Shown piece after piece: positions 54,728 to 64,000 of a stretch of DNA of 64,000 nt. Made by a program: the position numbers and the translations under genes. The notes beneath the pieces were generated by a model. It ran no database searches. It saw only the letters and a program-made list of their open reading frames with translations, and was not told the origin of the DNA. The DNA comes from an uncultured Clostridia bacterium (GTDB lineage Bacteria; Bacillota; Clostridia; TANB77; CAG-508), in assembly GCA_934154445.1 (NCBI GenBank), contig CAKPGC010000008.1, positions 1 through 64,000 on the forward strand, in the 5' to 3' direction. The number at the start of each line of letters is the position of its first letter. Positions within the stretch are counted from its first letter, which is position 1.

Positions 54728-57700
54728 TCACATTTTTATTTCTACATTATAAATACCATCACTTTGCAATCTTATCCCATTTTCAACTTTTTCTCCATTT
54801 AATAGAACTTCTTCAACACCTGAATTTTTACAATTAGGATTTTTCACAGTAATATTATAGAAGCTATTTTTCCACCTATATTTTATATTATATTCTTTCC
54901 ATTCTTTAGGAATACAAGGCTCAATGCTCATAACTCCTTTTCTTATTTTTAACCCTAAAATATATTCTATACCTGCTTTGTAGTACCAACTAGAAGAGCC
55001 TGTATACCAGGTCCAACCACCACGTCCAGCCAAGTTGCCAGCTCCATAAATATCTGCTGGTATAACATAAGGTTCAACCTTGTATTTATTACTAGCTTCT
55101 TTTGTTCTTGTATGCTCGATTGGATTTATCATTCTATATGCCTCTGTTGCTTTATCTCCAAATCCGAGTAATGCTTCAGCTATTATTACCCAACAACTTG
55201 CATGTGTGTATTGTCCTCCATTTTCTCTTACTCCTGGTAAATAAGATTTTATATAACCTGGATTTAATTTTCCTTTTTCAAATGGCGGATCTAGCAATTT
55301 TATTATACCATTTTCTCTGTCTATTAGATGATTTTCAAGGCTTTCCATTGATATGAATTTTTTGTCATTATCACCTGCATTTGATATTATACTCCAACTT
55401 TGTGCAATACTATCTATCCTACACTCGTCATTTGCCATACTTCCAAGAGTATTTCCATCATCCATAAACGCTCTTTTAAACCATCGTCCATCCCATCCAT
55501 TAGTATTTAATGATTTTTTTAATTGTTGCATTATTGATTCATATTTTTTAATAAGTGATTCTGTTTTTACTATCTCTGATTGAATATTTAGACTTGTATT
55601 CTGTATCTCTCTCATGATTTTTGTAAATCTGTCTAACACATTATATAAGAAAAATCCCAGCCATACACTTTCTCCTTTTCCTTTTGTTCCAACATTACTA
55701 AATCCATCATTCCAATCACCGCTTCCTATTTTAGGAAGACCATTTTCTCCAAAGTCTAAACTTTTTTCTATTGCTTTTATGCAATGCTCATATATGCTTC
55801 CTTCTTCTTTTGTAAAGTTAAATTTATCATACCTTTCATCTTCATCAACTTTTAATTTCTCGCCTTTTAAATATGGCGCTTTCTCTTCCAGTATCGAATA
55901 ATCTCCTGTAAATTCAATATATTCGCAAGTCAAATATACTAACCACAACAAATCGTCTGAAAATTTTGTTCTTATTCCTTTTTCTGTTTCTTCATGCCAC
56001 CAATGTTCTACATCACCTTCTATAAATTGATGCTTGCTGTGTTTTATAATTTGATTTCTAACGATTTCCGAATTTATATATTTTAATCCTAAAGTATCTT
56101 GTAATTGGTCTCTAAATCCATAAGCTCCTCCTGATTGGTAATATCCTGTTTTGCCTAACAATCTACTTTGTAATGTTTGATACATATCCCATCCATTTAA
56201 AATAATATTCATTGATTCTAATGGAGTACATACTTGTAATCTTCCTAATAGGCTTTTCCAATAATTTTTTACACTTTCTAATTCTTGTCTACAATTTTGA
56301 ATCTTACTATATTTATAAGCCATATTTTTACTGTCTATAATTGATTCTTCTGCACCTAACATAAATATGATTTCTTTTTCTGATAGGCTTTCAAGTTCTA
56401 CTTCTATTTCATACGCTATACATGGCTTACAGCCTAAACTATTTTCATAATTTAAATTAGGTTTTTTTATAGCATCAGGATTTGATAGATTTCCGTTTCC
56501 AAAAAAGAATTCCTTATTTCCAGTATAGCTTTTGATTTTTTCACTATTCGAAACATAAATGACATCATTTTTAAAATCACTATTATATAAATTTTGAGCA
56601 CAAATTATATTATTATTTTTATCATAATTTAAATTTATATATCCGTAAGTTTTTACTTCATCTTCTCCTAAAACTGGTTTTATATAATATAGTATTTTCA
56701 GTTTTTTTCTATTCAAATTCATGTTTTTAAGTTTTAAAATTTGAATTTTTACACTATCTTCTTTAGGTACAAACACTTCTAATTCTTGTTCTATTCCATC
56801 ACATTTATGAATATATTTTGTATATCCAAATCCATAAACAACATTATAATTTTTGTTGTCTGGCATAGGGTTTAGTCCAAGTGACCAAGCCCTTTTTGTT
56901 TCTATATCTTTTAAATAAATTATTTCCGATGGAATATCAAAATTAGGTTTGTTTTCCCAAGATGTTATTCTATTTAATCTACAATTCTTATACCATGTAT
57001 AACCACCCATATTTTCAGTCACTAATGTTCCAAATTTTTTGTTTGCCATAATGTGTGACCATACTGTAGGAAGTTTATTTTCTTTATCTACTTTTATTAA
57101 ATATTCTTTTCCATCTTCTGAAAATGCTCCATATTCATTATAATATTTTAAATTTTTTGTATTTTGTATTACATCTATATTATCAGTGTTTTCATTTTCT
57201 ATTAATACATTTTCAATTTCATTTCCAACATCTTTATATTGTTCTAAATATTCTTCTTCCAAATCTTTTAGTGCATTTTCTAATCCGCCTTTACTACTAT
57301 CAATAATAACTTTAGCTGTAAATTCTAATAATTCTAAATCATCTTTACTCATTTCGTTTTTAGAGAGTTCAAAAATTCCACCTCTTATATTTTTCAAATA
57401 TGACATTTGGCTATTTAATATTATACCGTCTATTTCTTCTCCCACATAGTTTTCGTAACTATGTTTTTCTTCATCTAAAATTACAAGTTCTACTTCAATA
57501 TTTTTAGTTCTAATAAATTCATAGGCTTTTAATAATTCTTGTACTACATAAGTCTCATTAATATTTTTTATCTTTACTAAAATTATTGGTAAATCACCAG
57601 AAATCCCATATTTCCAAAGCTGACTTTGCTCATATTTCCTTTTTGGTAATTTCTCCAAATTAATTTTTTTTGTTGGATTGCTAAATATTATATATGATAA

Positions 57701-60700
57701 TATTTTTTGATAGTCTCTTATTTGGGTACCTTTTACTCTTAAATATCTACTTTGTGCTTCGTTTTTAGCCTTTGATACCTCAAATGCTTTTTGTATATTT
57801 TCTTCTATTTTATATTTCTTAATATTTTGGATTACTTTTTCTCTTTCTTCTCCCACGGAAATAATTAAATTTATATTTGCTTTTTGTCCTGGTATTACTT
57901 TAAGAGTCCTTTTTAATGCGACTACTGGTTCTGTAACAAGTCCTATTTTTTTAGAAAACGGATTTGAATTTTTTACCATTTGTGGTATTCCAATATTTCC
58001 TCTTCCGAATGAACTTTCCCTCATCAATTTCGTATTCTAAATCACCAATTATTTCATTATGTGTGGATAAATTCACACACATATATATTTCTTTTTCTCT
58101 TGTCTCTCTTTTTCTTCTATTTACAATTATACTGTTTGTTTCATTTTCGTAATTAAACATTAAAAATAAATTATTAAATGCAGGATGTGCATAGTCTTGT
58201 TCTTTTCTTGAAAGAACTGGTTCAAAAAATGCTGTTATTTCTAGTATCTCTTCTTCGTTTCCAACATTTTCTAATGTTGCCTGTCTTATTTCAACCGAAT
58301 CGTATGGTGATATTATTGTTTCAATTTTTGTTTTTATATTATCATTTATCATCTCTTGTTCTATTTTGTCTGGCATAAAACTTATCTGGTATTTATCGTT
58401 TGCATTATAATTTGAACTCCATATTTTTTTTGATTTTATATTTTTTATATTGAAAAATATTCCTTGTGGATAATCATCTGTATTTTTGAATCTATTAATA
58501 TATTCCCCATTGTAAATACTTACTCCCTCACCTTTTTGGTTCATTGCCACAGAATAATTTTCATTACTAATTACATTACCTCTAATTAATTTTTCATCGA
58601 TTTTCTTATATGTGTCTTTTATATAATCCTCATAATCAACATATTTTAGTTTTTCAACTTTTTCTTTATTTTCTTTTGTAATTATTGCAGTTTCTGGCAT
58701 TCTTTCTTGTAACAATATATTCACTGCACTTATGTCTGGATTTTTCATAAATCTTTTTTGTAAAATATTATTATTGAATAAATTGTTTATTGATAACAAT
58801 ATTAATCCTTGGTGATGGGCCATATATGTTTTTACAATGCTTGATTTTTCTCCTTTTTCTAATCGTTCTGGTGTAAAATCTATTGATTCATAAAATCCAT
58901 ATTTCCCATTCATTCCATATTGTTCAAGTTTTTTCAAATTTTGATACACTTCTTTTGGATAATCTGTTATAGCTAACACACTCCCATACGGAGCTACCAC
59001 CATTTCATCAGCTAACCCTCTTTTTAATCCAAGCCAAGGAATTCCAAATGCCTTATATTGATAATTTGAGTGCAAATCCTTTAAATTAAATGCTGCTTCT
59101 GATATTCCCCATGGTATTTGCAATTTTTTTGCATACTCTCTTTGACTCATAATCATAAATTTACATGACTCGTCTAAAAGACTTCCTTTATATTTTGGAA
59201 TATTTATGTTTGGCATCAAATATTCAAACGAAGTGCCTGACCATGATATTAATCCTTTGTATTTTCCTAATGTGGTTAACGTTCTACTCAATGAATTCCA
59301 ATGTTTTGCTGGCACATCTTTTTTTGCTATTGCTATTAAACTTGCCTGTCTTGCTTCTGAAGCTAATAAATCATAATACGAATTTGTTAATTTATTTTCT
59401 TCTATATTGAACCCAGTGGAAAAAATCTGCTGTTCTCTTAAATATAATTTTGAAAAGTCGGTATTCTTTATTAATCTATCAACTATTTCTACTAAATCCT
59501 CTCTTTTTTTCTCTTCTAACCATGTTTTTATAACATATAGATATCCAACAAAATTTCCACTATCAACTGTTGAAATGTATCTAGGAATTAAAGGCTCTTT
59601 TGTTTCTATATTATACCAATTATATAGATGTCCATTCCACTTTTGTAGACTATCAATTGTATAAATTATTTTTTCCAATATTTCTAAAGCTTTATCTAAT
59701 TCTATATATCCTAAATCATTTGCAGAGATAACTGCCATCATTGATAATCCAATATTCGTTGAAGATGTTCTTTTTACTATTTTATTTTTTCTATCTTCTT
59801 GATAGTTGTCTGGCATTAAATAATTATTATCTTGATTTAAATATTGATTAAAAAAATCCCATGTTTTTTTTCCTATTTTCAAAACATATTCTTGCTCTTT
59901 TAAAGTTAATACTTCTTTTGCCTGTTTTTCTTTATATTCCTTACTTATACTATACATTATTAAAGGCGTTATAATCCATAAGACTCCAAGTATTATTGCC
60001 AAAACACTTCTATATTGAAAATAAATTATTAATGATATTATTCCTGTAAATACATTTATATACATATTTTTATAATATGACATTATATCTGTTTTTGCTG
60101 ATTTTTCAGCTTCTTCTGATGTTGTCCATTCTAATAAATTATTATGTGTAACCATTAACCTGTAAATTGTTTTTCCAATTGCTTTTAATGATGAATATGC
60201 TTTATATGGCATGCATCCAACTGAAATAATTGTCCTTAAAAATATACCTTTTACTCCTGATATTTGGGGTGTAAATGTTTTTTGTTTTTCCTCTCCATCT
60301 TTTCTTGCAATTATATAATTAAAAAATTCTAATATATATGGTATTATCTCAATCAATATTAATATCCAGTTTATTGCAGTTACGTTAATATTCAAAAATA
60401 TTCTTAATATATTTATATAAAATAATGCTAGTAATATAGATACTTCAAACAGACTTCTTCTTAAATTATCAAATATCTTATATTTTGATAATAAATTTAA
60501 TGGGCTTTTATGACCTAGCCACCTTATTATCTGCCAGTCTCCCCTGATCCATCTTGTTAATCTATTCATAAAACTCATATATTTTGTTGGATATCCATCC
60601 ATTAACATTACATCAGATACAAGACCACATCTTAAATAGCAGCCTTCTAATAAGTCATGACTTAATACTGTATTTTCTGGTATTCTATCTTTAAGAACTC

Positions 60701-62849
60701 TTGAAAATACTTTTAAATCATATATTCCTTTTCCTGTAAAAATTCCTTCTTTAAAATTATCTTGATATATGTCTGAAATAGCATTTGTATAGCTATCTAT
60801 TCCTCCTGCTCCGGCAAAAATTTTTGTAAATAATGTTTTATAAATAATGTCTAGATTTATTCCTACTCTTGGTTGCATTATACCATAACCATCTACAACT
60901 ATATTCTTTTGCTTATCTATTATTGGTGTGTTTAGGATATGTGCCATAGCTCCTACTAATTCCTGTGCTGAATTTAGTATCAGGTCAGTATCTGCATCTA
61001 ATGTAATTATATATTTTATGCTTTTTAATACTTGTTTTGCTTCTTCATTTTCCATAACTTCTTGCATAGTATTAATTTTAAAAGGATTTGTTTGATGTAA
61101 TATAAATTCATTAAATTGGTTTAGCAAACCTCTTTTTCGTTCCCAGCCTAAATAACTGTTTTCTTTTTCATTCCACAATCTTTCTCTATATATAAAACTA
61201 AATATTGGAAATCCTTTATTTGGATATTTCTTGTTTAATTTTTCTACTTGTTTTATTCCTTCTTTGCTCACCTCTTCATCAAACTTTTCTTTTTTCAGAC
61301 TACTTTGTGAACAATCCCCCAATAATGCAAAATAGAGATTCTCTGACTTGTTTGCTATATAATATCTTTCCAAGTGTTCCATCATTTCTTCAACTTTTTC
61401 TTTGCTTTTTAAAATTGTTGGAACAACTACAAACGTTGAATTTTCCTTATTTATGCCATTTGAAAAATCCATTTTAGGGATTAACTTTGGTTTTACTGTT
61501 TTATTTAAAATATATTGCATTACTTGAATTATAACTTCGCTTGATGGTATCAAAAATAATATAAAACTCAATATTTGGATTTTATAATTTTGTATTCTTA
61601 AATTTAAAATATTACTTAATATGATTGATAATAATATACTAAAAATTATTACTGACAAAATATACATTTTTGTTTTATTCTTTTCATTTTCTTCCTTTTT
61701 TGCACTATATTCTAATTTATCATATAATTTATTTATTCCTCTATCAATTAAATAATATCCTATATGATTTTTTTTGCTTATTTCTTTTTCAGAGTTCTCC
61801 TCTGCTAATTCTAACATTTTTTTTGCAATGTATATTTCTGATATTTTTGTTTTTTTGCTTATTTCTTTTATTTTTCCTCTATAATAATCCTTTGTTTTAT
61901 AATCCATCTTGCTATAAACTTGTGCTGGATCTTTTTTTAATATTTCTTCTACACCATTGATTTTTTCAAATATTTCTAAAAAGTTAATTCTTTGTATTTC
62001 TTTTATACTTGTTATGCTATTTCCCATTAGTACCTTGTTTACTGCTATCTCAAAATGTTCCTTTTTTATCACATCCGATACAGTTGTCCCTAGTTTTTCA
62101 ACTACTTCTTCTAAAATATTCAAATATGCATTTGCTTTTTTTCCATATCTTTTTAAAATATATGACATATATTCTATAAATGAATATTTCGTATCCTGAA
62201 ATAAATTTTCTTCAACTTTTTTAAAATTATTTTTATACTTTGATTGATTTTTATCCTTATTTTCTATTAATCTCTCTGCAATACTTTCAGCCTTATATTT
62301 TTGAATTTGACTGCTATAAATCTTGCTACAACATTCTGTAATATTTTCTATTATTGCAATTTGTAAAAATATTCCTATATTCCATATTTCATCCATGCTT
62401 AATGTTTTTTTATTTTGATAACTTTCTAGATAATCACTTAAGTTTTCCTTTTCTATCTTACCATCCGAATAGGCAACAATTTCGGAAGCTAATACATATA
62501 TTCTAGCAAATCCTTTATACTCTCCATTTGCTATTCCAACAAAATTTATATATTTTTTTAATGGTAATTCTTTTTGAATTTGTTTTACTGTTTCTTCTAT
62601 TATATAAAAATTATCAAGTAACCATTCTCCTGCTGGATGTATATTTATCCCTAATTTTAGATGTTCATTTAATAAATTGTATACTTCTTTTATTTTCTTA
62701 AAGTTCTCCATTAATACCGGTACTGGATATGTGTCTTTTTGTGTTTTTGATGTAATACTATGGCTCGAAGCTATCTTTTCTAAGTGTTTTTGTAATTGTA
62801 TTTTTTCTAACATCGTGCCTGTTATTTTTAGTTTCTTATTTTCTTTCAA
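54728..62849 (-). CDS. Giant cyclic beta-1,2-glucan synthase-type protein (GT84-GH94), +1 frameshift at CGG
   Basis: About 2,700 residues. The N-terminal half has two or more membrane helices (about 400-450 and 835-1000) around a GT84 glycosyltransferase (TLDADTDL, DLLEGCYLR, NRLTRWIRGDWQ), then a glycoamylase-like domain (GLSMMAVISANDLGYIEL, GTSFEYLMPNINI). The C-terminal half is a GH94 phosphorylase (KYQISFMP, HWWHEETEKGIRTKFSDD, GSGDWNDGFSNVG, GRGGWTWYTGSSSW). At 58005-58007 the frame meets CGG; skipping C joins DEGKFI to GRGNIGIPQMV, matching the conserved F-I-G-R-G of NdvB. Without the shift, translation ends 19 codons later. Role: linear or cyclic 1,2-glucan or related oligosaccharide export/processing. 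Confidence 0.85.
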
Positions 62850-62929
62850 AAAAATTCCACTCCTTGCAAATACGTTTTACACATATTGTTTGCAAAAACT
62901 GAAATTTTATACAACAAAGGAAAAAGACG

Positions 62930-63187
62930 CTAACTGCGTCTTCTTCTTTCATGCAAGCATCTACTTAAGTATGTAATACCTTCTTGTGCAAGCCAAGATC
63001 CAGCAAATGCCAATATGAACATCAATCCATATAATGGGTACCTTAACAAGTGATTTCCTGGTAGAAAAGTACCTGAAAAGTACATAAAGATTATAAATGC
63101 AATTCCTCCTAAAGTAATTGCTGAACCAAGGATAATATAAATCCATGCTCGCATAATTTTTTTTCTGTTTTCCCGTAATGTTTTCAT
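62930..63187 (-). CDS. Small two-helix membrane protein (85 aa)
   Basis: Start at MKTLRENRKK because AAAGGA lies about ten bases upstream; an earlier in-frame ATG at 63229 has no site. Two membrane segments (WIYIILGSAITLGGIAFIIFMYF and YPLYGLMFILAFAGSWLA), basic ends (HERRRRS). Codon 5 is CGG read in frame (63173-63175, followed by G). 80 bp upstream of the giant gene's terminus side but divergent from the next gene. Function unknown. Confidence 0.65.
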   Translation of the reverse strand: MKTLRENRKKIMRAWIYIILGSAITLGGIAFIIFMYFSGTFLPGNHLLRYPLYGLMFILAFAGSWLAQEGITYLSRCLHERRRRS

Positions 63188-63367
63188 AATTAAAATGTCC
63201 TTTCTTCTGATGGCTATATAACTAGCCATGTTTATTTGCTACTAGCTACTTATATTATAGCACTTTTTAATAAAAAATGCAAAATATAGCAATTTTTGAC
63301 TTTTCTTTACATATTATATAATAATCAAACATTATGTTTGAAAAGATATGGAAAGGATGTATGTATT

Positions 63368-63808
63368 ATGGAAATGGATGGTAAAAAACCTTGTTGTCCT
63401 ATATTAGATGTTGATGGTGTTATTTCAGGTGGAAAACAATTCGATTTAGATATTACTTTACCAGAAGATAATAGAGATGTTATATATGGTATTATAAAAG
63501 ATTGTTTCAAAGAGCCTGTACGTGATGCTGTTGTTAAGTTAACTGAAATCGTATATGATTGTGGTAAAGAGGAAAGAAGACCTATTGGTCACACTTTTAC
63601 AGATAAAGAAGGAGAATTTGTTTTTGGTCCTCTTTGTCCTGACAGACACTATGCAATACAAATTTGGGCAAATGCTACAAAGAAAATAAAAATATGTAGT
63701 AAATGTCATCATGAAGGAAAATGCTTAAAAGGTGATAAACACGAAAAATGTGATTGTTTTATAGATGATGAAAAACATTGTGATAGAGAAGAAACTTCTG
63801 AAAAATAG
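63368..63808 (+). CDS. Cys-rich protein with carboxypeptidase-regulatory-like domain (146 aa)
   Basis: Start at MEMDGKKPCC, behind GAAAGGATG. Residues 30-105 form a transthyretin/CarboxypepD-reg-like beta sandwich (YGIIKDCFKEPVRDAVVKLTEI ... TFTDKEGEFVFGPLCPDRHYAIQIWAN), then a Cys/His cluster (ICSKCHHEGKCLKGDKHEKCDCF). No signal peptide. In Clostridia such proteins are often spore-coat or cytosolic structural components. Terminated by the dispersed repeat downstream. Confidence 0.65.
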   Translation: MEMDGKKPCCPILDVDGVISGGKQFDLDITLPEDNRDVIYGIIKDCFKEPVRDAVVKLTEIVYDCGKEERRPIGHTFTDKEGEFVFGPLCPDRHYAIQIWANATKKIKICSKCHHEGKCLKGDKHEKCDCFIDDEKHCDREETSEK

Positions 63809-63827
63809 TTAAATTCATCTTAAAAAG

Positions 63828-63865
63828 TTGTCAAAAAGGAGCATCCCTTTTGACAACTTTTTTAT
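63828..63865 (+). repeat. Dispersed 38-nt repeat, copy 2 (terminator)
   Basis: Starts TTGTCAAAAAGGAGCATCCC and ends TGACAACTTTTTTAT. It forms a strong hairpin with an upstream AAAAAG extension (63822). Same family as 21022-21059. Confidence 0.75.
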
Positions 63866-64000
63866 ATTATTCCCATTTTTTTAGCAAATTGTTTTCCTTT
63901 TTTTATCATCTTTTTTTTATTCATCATATTTGAATCGTTGTACATCATAATTAAGCCTGTAGTAACTAATCCACCTATTATTAGACCCTTTGTAAATTTC
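63862..64000 (-). CDS. Small membrane-anchored protein, C-terminal part (start outside window)
   Basis: From the right edge the minus strand reads KFTKGLIIGGLVTTGLIMMYNDSN, a membrane segment, then MMNKKKMIKKGKQFAKKMGII and a TAA at 63862-63864. This is like the small YtxH/DUF3918-type proteins of Firmicutes. The first residues lie outside. Confidence 0.6.
   Translation of the reverse strand, partial: KFTKGLIIGGLVTTGLIMMYNDSNMMNKKKMIKKGKQFAKKMGII

Noticed and set aside
11967..58007. The seven frameshifts as ordinary sequencing errors or gene decay
   Set aside because: A flow-type error could insert C before GG. But all seven are on the sense strand at the same codon phase and give glycine, while genuinely decayed genes in the window (mob relic, DUF262 relic, SpoIIID-like) break at other codons. 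I keep artefact as the main alternative to test.
1..64000. CRISPR array, rRNA or tRNA gene
   Set aside because: No regularly spaced repeat series, rRNA motif or cloverleaf with CCA-type end was seen on reading; tRNAscan or barrnap would be decisive.

Overview
The window is very AT-rich and reads as the chromosome of an anaerobic, Gram-positive Clostridia-type bacterium, probably an uncultured gut lineage. The evidence is a dnaG-rpoD pair, a Spo0A-type DNA-binding protein, a SpoIIID-like relic, an AdhE fermentation enzyme, the IspG/IspH end of the MEP isoprenoid pathway, two sortases, PASTA and M23 wall enzymes, and AGGAGG-type ribosome binding sites. The taxonomic call is inference; no rRNA or tRNA gene is visible.

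Layout. 1-9.7 kb is an accessory zone: a MobV relaxase with an oriT-like site, a small winged-helix protein, two DUF6076-type proteins (one without a start), an HD-domain protein, a lone HELTH metallopeptidase, a candidate structured RNA of about 235 nt, and relics (mobV tail, SpoIIID-like, DUF262-like). 9.7-29.4 kb is chromosomal: FAD-dependent oxidoreductase, cysteine desulfurase, patatin, WG-repeat protein, LPVTG surface protein with its sortase, a two-component system, MscS channel, rpoD, dnaG, adhE, the Spo0A-type regulator, M23 peptidase and an XRE regulator. 29,833-43,727 is an integrated element of about 13.9 kb. It interrupts an M15-type peptidase gene and is bounded by an 8-bp direct repeat (TAATGTTG). 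It carries a large serine recombinase, a small resolvase, a DNA methyltransferase, a helicase-like ATPase, a ribosomal protein S6 homologue, three small paralogues and shared GGACAAGATGACAAG repeats. 43.7-64 kb is chromosomal again: sortase, rsmA, yraN-like, dprA, comM, a PASTA transpeptidase, ispG-ispH, an orphan response regulator, and a giant cyclic-glucan-synthase-type protein.

Main observation. Six otherwise well conserved genes are broken by seven +1 frameshifts, and all seven fall on an in-frame CGG codon. In each case skipping the C puts the ribosome on a GGA or GGT glycine codon and restores a conserved protein. The genes are a cysteine desulfurase, rpoD, a resolvase (twice), a DNA methyltransferase, a serine recombinase and the giant GH94-type enzyme. 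They lie on both strands, but the extra C is always on the coding strand and at the same codon phase. CGG is otherwise nearly absent as a codon: I found six zero-frame CGG codons, three of them followed by G. This looks like lineage-wide +1 recoding or quadruplet (CGGN) decoding rather than independent gene decay, although a sequencing artefact must be excluded.
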